This document shows, in pieces, positions 22,680 to 30,528 of a DNA stretch of 44,140 nucleotides. The stretch covers positions 1-44,140 of the forward strand of contig JAEDEG010000004.1 in assembly GCA_016293435.1 (NCBI GenBank), in the 5' to 3' direction. This stretch comes from Clostridia bacterium (GTDB lineage Bacteria > Bacillota > Clostridia > UMGS1810). The position numbers and the translations under genes were made by a program. Under the pieces are notes generated by a model that saw nothing but the letters and a program-made list of their open reading frames with translations, was not told the origin of the DNA and ran no database searches. The first letter of the stretch is position 1. Each line of letters begins with the position of its first letter.

Positions 22680-24920
22680 TTAATCCTGCACAAATTCGTA
22701 TCTTATATTATCTCCCTCGGCATAAAATACCACATAGGGTGCTGCCTTTGCGTTCTCCTCCCTTGCAGATGTTTTGTAGTCTGCCACTGTGCCGCAGGTG
22801 ATGTATCTTACACCGTTTTCCGTTTTTACCGATGAGGTTTCGCCCGAGCATACAAAAAACACATTTCTCATGCCTCTTGCGCTTGTTTCGAGCATGCTTT
22901 TAAGAAGTATTCTGTCGCTGTACAGCATTTGGTCTGGGTCAAGCTCTGCGGTAACCACAACGTTTGGATATGGTGTTGCCAGTGCAATTGCAATGCTCGA
23001 CCAATCGGAGGATGTTTTAATATATTTATCCGAGTTGTTAAGCGTTGTAAATACCGTTTTGTCAAATTCCGCTGCGGTGTATCGGTCGGCAACGGTGCAG
23101 TGGGCATCAAGGGTGTCGGCATAGTAGCTTGCAGTGATATATGCCTTGCTGTAGCTCTTGAGCGACCTTAGCCTTGCTGCCGAATAGTATCGGTTGAGAA
23201 GCGTAGCTCCTGCGGGTATATTTCCGCTTATGGCAATTTTACTGCCCGACGGCAGACTTCCGTACAGTGCATCGGTGCCGTAGGCAGAGGCGGGGGCTTT
23301 TACTCTCGAAAGACTTTTATTTACATTAATATAGTCTGTAATATCATTGTATCTTACCTCAACAATTGCACTGTCATGAGAATTGGCGGTAATTTTACCG
23401 TTTTGTACACTAATTGCAAAATTGGAGGAGCTCCACTTCAAAAGTGCGGGATTTATTTTGAATTTTCGTCCAAAATAGTCATAACCATGCACTTCAATTT
23501 GCATTGATTCGCCCATCTTTAGCTCGGCGGTGTCGCAGCTTGCCTCTATGCCAAACAAATTGCTCACAGCTTCTATATCATACGAGCAGCTCACATCGCC
23601 ATAGCGTGCATACAGGGTGTGGATGCCCTCCGAGGGTGAGTAGCTTTCTCTGTTTATGGGATTGCCGCTTTCGTCTGTGAGAATTATTTCGGGTGAGTTG
23701 TACAAAACAGCATTGTCATATTCATCGTAGAATATTATGTCCATGCTCACAGAGTCACCCTCAAGCAAAACAGGGGATGAGGGTTTGATTTCACCTCTGA
23801 CAATTTTTTCGCCCTTAAGTCCGTTGTCAAACACTCCTATCGAGGTAGACACACTGCGCTGTGACGACAGAGAGTTTTTTATCTGATAGCTTCCGTCGGC
23901 TTCCTTTTTGACAAAGGTTGTGGAGCCGCCGCCGTCCAAGTTTATGGCCTTGTGTGCACCAAGCTCTATCATAAGATTTGCAAGCTCCGTCTGGGTAAGC
24001 CCCCGGCAGTCGGTCTGTCTGCCGTCGGTTGCCGCCAAAATAAGGGTTTTGCCATCTGCACTAATGCCGACACTGCTTCTTTGAGCATAGCCGGTTATGT
24101 TGCTTGTAAAGCTGCAGACCCTTCCGTTATCTACAATAAGGGTGTTGCCTCCGGTGGCTTCTTTGATGTTTTGTACATTGGGTGTGAGCACGGTCTCTAC
24201 AGTCACATTGTCTCCAACGGCAAAATTATCAAAAAATCCGTTTACCTCGGGGTTTGTAACCAGCACATATCCGCTTGCGGGCATGGAGGCGGCGTCTTCG
24301 TATGCCTGCTTAAAGCCGGTGACGGTATCGTTTTCAACAATCATTGCCTTGTAGCCCTTGCCCGGTGTGTGTGATGCCCATTTTGATGTAAGCATGGTTA
24401 TTGCGCCGGTATTTACGGGCATTTTGTTAATTTGATATACCGGACAGGTGTAGCCCTGGGGAGATGTGACTGTAGACGAATGAGAAAAATAGTCCATTAT
24501 AACCTCATTGTTATCTGTGAGCACAAAGCTCACCATATTGTCGAGAGCAGGGGAGGATATCATCTCACCGTTTGAATATGTCATGCCCAGCATATTTGTC
24601 TGACCGGATGAAAAATTAAAAAAATCGCCGTTAATGGCAATAGCGGCATTGTTGTCTTCCGCCATCTGCTTTACCGTAGAAAGATAACTGCTTCCTTTTG
24701 AAGATGTGAGCACCCTTATGGAGGCATTGGGGTTTGTGATGTCGATATATGCGATATATGCCCTGATCCAACCGTTTTCGGTGATGATGTTTCTTTGCTC
24801 ATATTTTATTGCATTGTTTACGCTTTCTGATATTGTCTGTGTAAAATAATTTTGTGCATTTGATGAAACAGTGCTCAGTGTCAGCATACATGTTGTCAAA
24901 ACTGAAATTATTTTTTTCAT
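22680..24920 (-). CDS. Secreted phosphodiester glycosidase (NAGPA family) with C-terminal extension
   Basis: A 746-aa exported protein. Signal peptide at residues 1-22. The NAGPA domain (PF09992 type, about 75-365) shows AIAINGDFFNFSSG, DGRQTDCRGLTQTELA and the hallmark NLDGGGSTTF near residues 327-336. Family members cleave N-acetylglucosamine-1-phosphodiester bonds, and in Firmicutes they are linked to exopolysaccharide or teichoic-acid turnover. After it come Ig-like strands, including a Big_2-like segment (about 465-545). A C-terminal domain of about 190 residues (SKIAISGNIPAGATLL ... VFFVCSGETSS) loosely recalls a metallophosphoesterase but lacks clear metal ligands. AAGGAGCG lies nine bases before ATG. 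Confidence 0.87.
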   Translation of the reverse strand: MKKIISVLTTCMLTLSTVSSNAQNYFTQTISESVNNAIKYEQRNIITENGWIRAYIAYIDITNPNASIRVLTSSKGSSYLSTVKQMAEDNNAAIAINGDFFNFSSGQTNMLGMTYSNGEMISSPALDNMVSFVLTDNNEVIMDYFSHSSTVTSPQGYTCPVYQINKMPVNTGAITMLTSKWASHTPGKGYKAMIVENDTVTGFKQAYEDAASMPASGYVLVTNPEVNGFFDNFAVGDNVTVETVLTPNVQNIKEATGGNTLIVDNGRVCSFTSNITGYAQRSSVGISADGKTLILAATDGRQTDCRGLTQTELANLMIELGAHKAINLDGGGSTTFVKKEADGSYQIKNSLSSQRSVSTSIGVFDNGLKGEKIVRGEIKPSSPVLLEGDSVSMDIIFYDEYDNAVLYNSPEIILTDESGNPINRESYSPSEGIHTLYARYGDVSCSYDIEAVSNLFGIEASCDTAELKMGESMQIEVHGYDYFGRKFKINPALLKWSSSNFAISVQNGKITANSHDSAIVEVRYNDITDYINVNKSLSRVKAPASAYGTDALYGSLPSGSKIAISGNIPAGATLLNRYYSAARLRSLKSYSKAYITASYYADTLDAHCTVADRYTAAEFDKTVFTTLNNSDKYIKTSSDWSSIAIALATPYPNVVVTAELDPDQMLYSDRILLKSMLETSARGMRNVFFVCSGETSSVKTENGVRYITCGTVADYKTSAREENAKAAPYVVFYAEGDNIRYEFVQD

Positions 24921-25052
24921 GCTGCATCGCTCCTTGTATGTATTTTCGCATTTATTTTACCACAAAATCGGTCAAAATAAAAGTGAAAACATTTACCCTT
25001 AAAGAAAATGTAATTTTCATATTAAATTTGTGTTACAAATGAGGCTAAACTA

Positions 25053-25081
25053 AAGACAAAATCAAAATTCGGAGCTATAAT
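25053..25081 (+). promoter_or_regulatory. Putative promoter of the foldase gene
   Basis: AAGACA (25053-25058) and TATAAT (25076-25081) are 17 bp apart. The -35 box is weak. Confidence 0.45.
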
Positions 25082-25123
25082 GAAATATCGCGTAAAATAC
25101 AAAAGGAAGGCGTGGATAATATT

Positions 25124-26179
25124 ATGAATAAAATTACAAAAATGCTGGCAGCCTTTACAGCATCGGCTGCTCTTACTGCATCCTTTGCGGGATGCGGTCT
25201 TGTAAAGGACGTGAGCGAGCGTGAGGCTGTAGAAGCAAAGCAGAAAGCCATAGACCAAATGTCTGAAACTGTGCTCGTAATCAATGATGACATCAAGGTA
25301 GAGGGCGCATATTACAGCTGGATATTCTCAACCAACTATAACAATGAATACAGCGCAATTGCAGCCGAAAAAGAAGCTGACAGTGCTGCCGACAGCGCGG
25401 CGGATTCGAGTGCAGACAGTGCGGCCGCTCCCGAGGTTGATGTTGCCAAGGTCAAAGAAGATACCAAAAATCAGATTGCCGAAATAAAGCTTGCATATGC
25501 AAAGGCGGTTGAAGCCGGAGTTAAGCTCTCCGATGCAGACAACGATGCAATAAAGAGTCAAATTGAGCAGATGAAATCGCAGATTTCACAGCAGGGTGTT
25601 TCATATTCGGATTATCTTAATCTCATGGGTTCAGATTCCAAAACCGTAGAACAGATTATTAAAGAAGAATATATGGGCAATCTTTATTTTGCCACCTTTG
25701 CCAAGGATAAATATGTAACCGCAAAGCACATTTTAATAGAATACGGCGATGAAGAAGGCAAGCACACCAAAGAAGAAGCTCAAAAGCTTGCCGAAGAAAT
25801 CAAAGCAAAGCTTGATGACGGCGAAGATTTTGATAAGCTCATGAACGAAAAGAGCGAGGATCCCGGTCTTGCAAGCAATCCTGCAGGCTACACCTTTGCC
25901 AAAGACGGCAGCATGGTTCCCGAATTTGAGACTGCGGCATTTGCACTGAAAGAGGGAGAAATCAGTGATATTATTGCTGTAGATAGCGAAGGCTACAAGG
26001 GCTTCCACATTTTAAAGAGATGTCCTGTTGAGCTCTCGGGCGTGGCATCGGCTCTTTCTTCATCATCGGATGCAGAGCTAAACGCTAAGATTGAAGCAGA
26101 AAAGACCGCTCTTACAAAAGATGTTAAGATAGAAGAAACCGACAAGATTGCATACTACGAAGAAATGTATAACAAATAA
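25124..26179 (+). CDS. PrsA-like peptidyl-prolyl isomerase lipoprotein
   Basis: About 351 aa. The signal peptide ends in a lipobox (TASFAGC), so the mature protein is lipid-anchored outside the membrane. A SurA-like N-terminal helical part (VLVINDDIKVEGAYYSWIF) is followed by an Ala/Asp/Ser low-complexity insert. The parvulin (PpiC) domain spans about residues 205-310, with YVTAKHILIEYGDEEGK, LASNPAGYTFAKDGSMVPEFE and EGYKGFHILKR. These foldases help secreted proteins mature, which fits the many large exported proteins in this window. An in-frame GTG at 25112 is the alternative start; it is closer to AAGGAAGG, whereas the ATG gives a more usual lipoprotein N-terminus. Confidence 0.88.
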   Translation: MNKITKMLAAFTASAALTASFAGCGLVKDVSEREAVEAKQKAIDQMSETVLVINDDIKVEGAYYSWIFSTNYNNEYSAIAAEKEADSAADSAADSSADSAAAPEVDVAKVKEDTKNQIAEIKLAYAKAVEAGVKLSDADNDAIKSQIEQMKSQISQQGVSYSDYLNLMGSDSKTVEQIIKEEYMGNLYFATFAKDKYVTAKHILIEYGDEEGKHTKEEAQKLAEEIKAKLDDGEDFDKLMNEKSEDPGLASNPAGYTFAKDGSMVPEFETAAFALKEGEISDIIAVDSEGYKGFHILKRCPVELSGVASALSSSSDAELNAKIEAEKTALTKDVKIEETDKIAYYEEMYNK

Positions 26180-26250
26180 AAATTTTGCATAACAAAAGAA
26201 AAAAGACAGATTTAAATTAGCTGATAGCTAAATGATAAGTCTTGTCAAAA

Positions 26251-26298
26251 GTTAAAATCCCCTTTGCAGATTTTGGTGTCTGCAAAGGGGATTTTAAC
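26251..26298. terminator. Perfect 20-bp hairpin after the foldase gene
   Basis: 26251-26270 and 26279-26298 are exact reverse complements around an 8-nt loop. The stem ends in AAAATCCCC/GGGGATTTT, so it can act in both directions. It is one of two hairpins in the 305-bp gene-free interval 26180-26484. Confidence 0.8.
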
Positions 26299-26313
26299 AT
26301 TATAAACCTTTGT

Positions 26314-26352
26314 AAAAAAATTAGTCGCCCACACCGCCAAATGTAGCGACTA
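26314..26352 (-). terminator. Terminator downstream of the ZIP transporter gene
   Basis: TTAGTCGC (26321-26328) pairs with GCGACTAA (26345-26352). Read on the minus strand it is followed by seven T. It lies about 130 bp past the ZIP gene stop; the sequence between holds no recognisable gene. Confidence 0.65.
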
Positions 26353-26484
26353 ACCTTTAGTTTCTTTTTTGGCGAGCCGTTCAACGAACTGCCTTTTTCT
26401 GTAATCACTATATACCCATTTGCCGATTTTGTCAACACAAACGGCAAAATTTATATAATTTGCAAAGCACTGCTTGACCTGTGT

Positions 26485-27243
26485 CTATCCAATATAAATA
26501 TCCAAAACAAGCATCAGACAAAAGCCTGCCAAAAGGGCATATGTAACACCGCGGGCACTTTCGTGAGAGTGGGTTTCGGGTATCATTTCATCGCTTATTA
26601 CATAAAGCATTGTACCGCCTGCAAAGGCAAGCGCAAAGGGGAGAATTGCCTCCGATATGCTAACGGCAAAGTAGCCGATAAATGTGCCTGCAACCTCAAC
26701 CGCGCCGGTGAGAGCAGCTATTGCAAAGGTTCGCCTTTTGCTCATTCCGGCAGCGAGCATTGGCGCTATAATTACCATACCCTCAGGAATGTTTTGAAGA
26801 GCAATGCCGCCGGCTATGGTAAGTGCCGCGGCATGGTTGCCCGTACCAAAGCCTACCCCTGCGGCAATACCCTCGGGCAGATTGTGAATTGCAATAGCCA
26901 TTACAAAAAGCAGCACCTTGCTAACTCTTTCGTTATTTTCTAAGTGATCTTCTATATCATTGCCGGTCAGTCTGTGGAGATGGGGCACAGCCTTGTCCAA
27001 AAGATTAAGCAGCAATGCACCGCAAAATATCCCGACAATAGTTACCAAAATCGAATATCCTCCGCTTCGGTCATACGACGGAAGAATAAGCCCCAACACG
27101 GCCGCGCACAGCATAATTCCCGCCGCAAACGACAAAACCGTGTCGCTGAACTTGTGCGATATATTTGTGAAAATAAATCCTATGAGAGAGCCGACAATGG
27201 TGGCTCCGCCCACGCCAAGTGCCGTAAGTAATACAATATCCAT
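26485..27243 (-). CDS. ZIP-family divalent metal transporter (ZupT type)
   Basis: A 252-aa inner-membrane protein with about eight transmembrane helices. The two metal-binding helices carry the family signatures AIHNLPEGIAAGVGFG (about residue 117) and ALQNIPEGMVIIAP (about residue 147). A His-containing cytoplasmic loop (DKAVPHLHRL) is also typical. ZupT proteins import zinc with some iron and manganese. It is transcribed divergently from feoA, with about 220 bp between them, so a shared metal-responsive regulation is possible, but only the feo side shows operator-like repeats. The ribosome binding site is weak. Confidence 0.92.
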   Translation of the reverse strand: MDIVLLTALGVGGATIVGSLIGFIFTNISHKFSDTVLSFAAGIMLCAAVLGLILPSYDRSGGYSILVTIVGIFCGALLLNLLDKAVPHLHRLTGNDIEDHLENNERVSKVLLFVMAIAIHNLPEGIAAGVGFGTGNHAAALTIAGGIALQNIPEGMVIIAPMLAAGMSKRRTFAIAALTGAVEVAGTFIGYFAVSISEAILPFALAFAGGTMLYVISDEMIPETHSHESARGVTYALLAGFCLMLVLDIYIG

Positions 27244-27377
27244 TTGTAAATCACTTCTTTCAATAATCTTTATCTATAGTATAATATCATATTTTTTGAT
27301 AAACATCAACATTTATTGACAACAAATTTTATCGGATACATATGCAAAAAATTATATAAAAAAATTTCCAAAAGCTA

Positions 27378-27406
27378 TTGACAAAGCTTAAGATTTGTGA
27401 TAGACT
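27378..27406 (+). promoter_or_regulatory. Promoter of feoA
   Basis: A perfect TTGACA (27378-27383) and TAGACT (27401-27406) are 17 bp apart. The candidate operator at 27411-27432 covers the expected transcription start. Confidence 0.75.
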
Positions 27407-27410
27407 ATAA

Positions 27411-27432
27411 ATAGTTAGTTAAGACTAATCAA
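27411..27432. promoter_or_regulatory. Candidate iron-repressor operator 1
   Basis: A 22-bp site with core GTTAGTTA-GACTAATC. It matches operator 2 (27729-27750) at 17 of 22 positions. It overlaps the start point of the feoA promoter, the usual place for a repressor. The GTTAG/CTAAC half-sites recall DtxR/IdeR/MntR-type boxes, but the spacing is not identical, so the regulator is inferred. Confidence 0.6.
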
Positions 27433-27464
27433 TTTGAAAATATATAATTAATAGGGGGATGTGT

Positions 27465-27677
27465 ATGAATTTAGATGCTGCACTCGAAGGAAAAGAGTAT
27501 ATCATTCAGCGGATTGAAACAGATGATGAAGAATTGAATGCGTTTTTGTTTTCATTAGGCTGCTACAGCGGTGAGCCCATTGTTGTGATTTCGCACCACA
27601 AGGGAGGCTGTATTGTTTCTGTCAAAGACGGTCGCTACAATATAGACAGTCAGCTTGCAGAGGCTATCATTGTGTGA
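27465..27677 (+). CDS. feoA: FeoA-family iron transport accessory protein
   Basis: A 70-aa SH3-like beta-barrel protein. FeoA proteins are cytosolic partners of the ferrous iron permease FeoB. Family features are the central LGCYSGEPIVVIS turn (usually LG-x-x-G-x-x-V) and the closing IDSQLAEAIIV strand. A run of five G lies six bases before the ATG at 27465, which is preferred over an in-frame ATG at 27459. It is followed by a 198-bp leader containing a second operator, a hairpin and a repeat before feoB. Confidence 0.88.
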   Translation: MNLDAALEGKEYIIQRIETDDEELNAFLFSLGCYSGEPIVVISHHKGGCIVSVKDGRYNIDSQLAEAIIV

Positions 27678-27728
27678 GCCTTTTCTTCGATATTTGACAA
27701 AAGTGTTCCGCTGATTACTTTTTGACCG

Positions 27729-27750
27729 TTGGTTAGTTACGCCTAACCAA
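27729..27750. promoter_or_regulatory. Candidate iron-repressor operator 2
   Basis: TTGGTTAG (27729-27736) and CTAACCAA (27743-27750) form a perfect 8-bp inverted repeat around six bases. The site matches operator 1 at 17 of 22 positions. A TTGACC hexamer overlaps just upstream (27722-27727), so it may control a second feoB promoter. Confidence 0.65.
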
Positions 27751-27802
27751 TATCGGCGCATACAAACCGAATTTTTGTATAAGCTTTTATATATAACTAA
27801 AT

Positions 27803-27824
27803 AGTGGGAGTTCAATCTCCCGCT
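27803..27824 (+). other. Hairpin in the feoB leader
   Basis: AGTGGGAG and CTCCCGCT pair (one G-U) around a six-base loop. No T-tract follows, so it is more likely an RNA stability or processing hairpin than a terminator. Confidence 0.45.
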
Positions 27825-27827
27825 GAA

Positions 27828-27861
27828 AACGTTGAATGACGCGGCTTTGCCGCTTATTGAA
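27828..27861. repeat. 34-bp leader repeat, copy 1 (feoB leader)
   Basis: These 34 bp are an exact reverse complement of 37010-37043 in the rho leader. The element contains a small perfect hairpin, GCGGC/GCCGC around three bases, and ends right before the feoB Shine-Dalgarno sequence (GGAGG). Confidence 0.9.
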
Positions 27862-27875
27862 GGAGGAATTTCAAA

Positions 27876-29900
27876 ATGAGAATTGCGTTAGCGGGCAATC
27901 CGAACAGTGGCAAAACCACCATGTACAATGCCTTGACCGGGCAAAGCGAAAGGGTTGGCAACTGGGCGGGGGTTACCGTAGAAAAGAAAGAGCATCAAAT
28001 CAAAAAAAGCTTTTGCGACGGTGCAGAAGAGCTTGTGGCAGTGGATCTTCCCGGTGCATATTCCATGTCACCTTTTACATCGGAAGAGTGCATCACAAGC
28101 TCTTATGTAAAAAATGAGAACCCCGATGTAATAATCAACATTGTGGATGCTACCAATCTCAGCCGAAGTCTTTTTTTTACCACTCAGCTTCTTGAGCTGG
28201 GTATTCCGGTTGTTGTTGCACTAAATAAAACCGATTTAAACCGCAAAAAGGGGACTGTGATTGACACTAAGCTTCTTTCGGCAATGCTTGAATGTCCCGT
28301 TATCGAAACCGTTTCAACCTCTGCCCACGGTCTTTTGGAGGCAGTAAGGACCGCAAAGTCTATAGTGGGCAAGAGCCAATTTGCTCCGTACATACAGGGC
28401 AATATAGACCTTTTGGACAAAAAGGCGGCAGAGGCAGCCGACAGAAAGCGCTTTTGCTTTGTAAATAAGATTGTGGCAAATGTAGAAACACGTAAGGTTC
28501 TTGCTCACCAAAAAAATATTCACGACAAAATTGACGATGTTCTTATCAATAAATGGCTCGGTATTCCGATATTTGCAATAATAATGTTTTTGGTGTTTGA
28601 TATTTCGCAGTCTTCCTTGGGGCCTTGGCTTTCGGATACACTGGTTGCATGGCTTGAGAGCTTTCAGAGCCTGATTGGTGAGCTTATGGCAGGTGCAAGC
28701 CCGCTTCTTTATGCACTTTTGGTAGACGGTGTTATCGGCGGTGCTATTGCTGTCATCGGTTTTTTGCCTCTTGTAATGGTAATGTATTTTCTCATTTCGC
28801 TTCTCGAGGATTGCGGCTATATGTCTCGTGTTTCGGTTGTTCTTGACCCCATATTCAAAAGGGTCGGTCTTTCGGGCAAATCGATAATTCCCTTTGTTAT
28901 AGGTACAGGCTGTGCAATTCCCGCAGTTATGGCATGCCGCACCATTCGAAATGAGAGCGAGCGCAGATCTACCGCCATGCTTGCTCCTTTTATGCCCTGT
29001 GGTGCAAAGCTTCCGGTTATTGCTCTTTTTGCAGGTGCATTTTTTGAAGATGCTTCATGGGTTGGCACTCTTATGTACTTTGCGGGTATTATTCTCATTT
29101 TTGTTGGTGCGCTTATCGTAAACAAAATTGCAGGTCACAAGTCAAAAAAATCCTACTTTATAATGGAGCTTCCCGAATATAAGGTGCCGAGCCTTATGAG
29201 AGCCTTTAGGGCAATGTGCTCCCGCGGCAAGGCATATGTAGTAAAGGCGGCCACAATTATTCTTCTTTGCAACACAGCCGTTCAGATTATGCAGACCTTT
29301 GACCCGAGCCTTGAGGTTGCCAAAACTGCCGATTCGTCTATTCTTGCTTTTGTAGCTCATCCCCTGTCATATCTTTTGGTGCCCATTGTCGGTGTGCTTT
29401 CGTGGCAGCTTGCGGCTGCGGCTCTTACCGGCTTTATTGCAAAAGAAAATGTTGTGGGTACATTGGCAGTTTGCTTTGCAGGGCTAAACAACCTCATCGA
29501 TACCGAGGAGCTTGCTCTCATGGAGGGAGCAGGTGCAGAGGCGGCGTCGGTTTTGGCAATCACCAAGGCAGCCGCTCTTGCATATCTCATGTTCAATCTC
29601 TTTGCACCTCCCTGCTTTGCGGCTATCGGCGCCATGAGCTCCGAAATGAAAAGCGCAAAATGGCTCTGGGGAGGCATAGGTCTTCAGCTTGCAACAGGCT
29701 ATATTGTAGGTTTTTTGGTATATCAAATCGGTACAATCATTACCTCCGGCACTGTGGGCGCAGGCTTTGTGCCCGGTCTTGCCGCGGTTTTGATTATGGC
29801 GGGCATTATTGCTTATATGTGCATTAGCTCCGGCAAAAAAATGAAGCCGCATACTCGTTTGGCACAAGGCAAAATGCAGCCCTTAAAAGATAAAAAGTGA
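27876..29900 (+). CDS. feoB: Ferrous iron transport protein B
   Basis: A 674-aa inner-membrane Fe(II) transporter. The N-terminal G domain has GNPNSGKTT at residues 7-15 (G1), DLPG near residue 58 (G3) and NKTD near residue 117 (G4). A helical GDI-like region follows, then two Gate regions with conserved membrane segments such as GTGCAIPAVMACRTI (residues about 345-359) and FMPCGAKLPVIALF. AAGGAGG eight bases before ATG is strong. A small Cys-rich partner gene lies 12 bp downstream. The protein is slightly shorter than many FeoB proteins but all regions are present. Confidence 0.97.
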   Translation: MRIALAGNPNSGKTTMYNALTGQSERVGNWAGVTVEKKEHQIKKSFCDGAEELVAVDLPGAYSMSPFTSEECITSSYVKNENPDVIINIVDATNLSRSLFFTTQLLELGIPVVVALNKTDLNRKKGTVIDTKLLSAMLECPVIETVSTSAHGLLEAVRTAKSIVGKSQFAPYIQGNIDLLDKKAAEAADRKRFCFVNKIVANVETRKVLAHQKNIHDKIDDVLINKWLGIPIFAIIMFLVFDISQSSLGPWLSDTLVAWLESFQSLIGELMAGASPLLYALLVDGVIGGAIAVIGFLPLVMVMYFLISLLEDCGYMSRVSVVLDPIFKRVGLSGKSIIPFVIGTGCAIPAVMACRTIRNESERRSTAMLAPFMPCGAKLPVIALFAGAFFEDASWVGTLMYFAGIILIFVGALIVNKIAGHKSKKSYFIMELPEYKVPSLMRAFRAMCSRGKAYVVKAATIILLCNTAVQIMQTFDPSLEVAKTADSSILAFVAHPLSYLLVPIVGVLSWQLAAAALTGFIAKENVVGTLAVCFAGLNNLIDTEELALMEGAGAEAASVLAITKAAALAYLMFNLFAPPCFAAIGAMSSEMKSAKWLWGGIGLQLATGYIVGFLVYQIGTIITSGTVGAGFVPGLAAVLIMAGIIAYMCISSGKKMKPHTRLAQGKMQPLKDKK

Positions 29901-29912
29901 GGAGTTTTTTGT

Positions 29913-30083
29913 ATGACAAATTTAATTATAATTATCATTTTGACGCTGATTATAGGACTTGCCTCTGTCTATGTGTACAAAGAAAAAAAGAAAGGGAAAA
30001 AATGTATCGGCTGTCCGAGCGGCTGCACATGCTGCTCCAAAGCCGGCAGCTCCCGCGGCGGATGCTGCGATTCACAAAACTGA
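29913..30083 (+). CDS. FeoB-associated Cys-rich membrane protein
   Basis: A 56-aa protein: one N-terminal membrane helix (residues about 4-22), a Lys-rich stretch (23-30) and a Cys-rich tail CIGCPSGCTCCSKAG...GGCC with seven cysteines. This is the architecture of the FeoB-associated Cys-rich membrane protein family (PF12669 type), thought to help FeoB, possibly by handling iron or redox at the inner face. GGAG lies before the ATG, 12 bp after the feoB stop, so it belongs to the operon. Confidence 0.9.
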   Translation: MTNLIIIIILTLIIGLASVYVYKEKKKGKKCIGCPSGCTCCSKAGSSRGGCCDSQN

Positions 30084-30107
30084 TAAAATAAAAGACATCT
30101 GTCTTAG

Positions 30108-30150
30108 CCGACTCCCCAAAGTTAGATCAAAAATCTAACGATTGGGAGGT
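30108..30150 (+). terminator. Terminator of the feo operon
   Basis: A 12-bp stem (30108-30119 with 30132-30143, one mismatch) continues inward as TTAGAT/ATCTAA and is followed by seven T. The AT-rich 300 bp that follow hold only the promoter region of the next gene. Confidence 0.9.
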
Positions 30151-30422
30151 CGGTTTTTTTGCCAATATCATGTTTTGTCTGCGGATTTTGATGTGTCAAA
30201 TCTGAAAAACACAATAAAAATTGATAAAATACACATTTAATATTTTTGGTCACTTTTGTATAATTAAACTACGGTTGTGTGTAAAGGGGCAAAATCAGTA
30301 TATTGAAATATTTTATTTTGCAAAGTTTTTTTGTGATTGTAAAAAATATTTTGAAATTTATCATTTTTCGGATTTTTTTATTGAATAAATAAATGTCGTG
30401 TGTTAAAATTGAATTAAGCAAT

Positions 30423-30454
30423 ATAGTGCATTTTTTTCAAGGCATAGTGCATTT
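30423..30454. repeat. Two direct repeats 21 bp apart upstream of the lyase gene
   Basis: ATAGTGCATTT occurs at 30423-30433 and again at 30444-30454. The 21-bp period is two helical turns, and the second copy touches the -35 box. This is the layout of an AraC-type activator site. Confidence 0.7.
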
Positions 30455-30480
30455 ACATTAAATTGCAAAATGTATATAAT
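30452..30480 (+). promoter_or_regulatory. Promoter of the polysaccharide lyase gene
   Basis: TTTACA (30452-30457) and TATAAT (30475-30480) are 17 bp apart, about 50 bp before the start codon. Confidence 0.75.
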
Positions 30481-30528
30481 ACAAGGTATATAACAGTAAA
30501 ATTTCTACAGAAAGAGTGGTAAATCAAG

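Noticed and set aside
26217..26447. 76-codon minus-strand frame between the foldase and ZIP genes
   Set aside because: It runs through two hairpin terminators and has no credible ribosome binding site.
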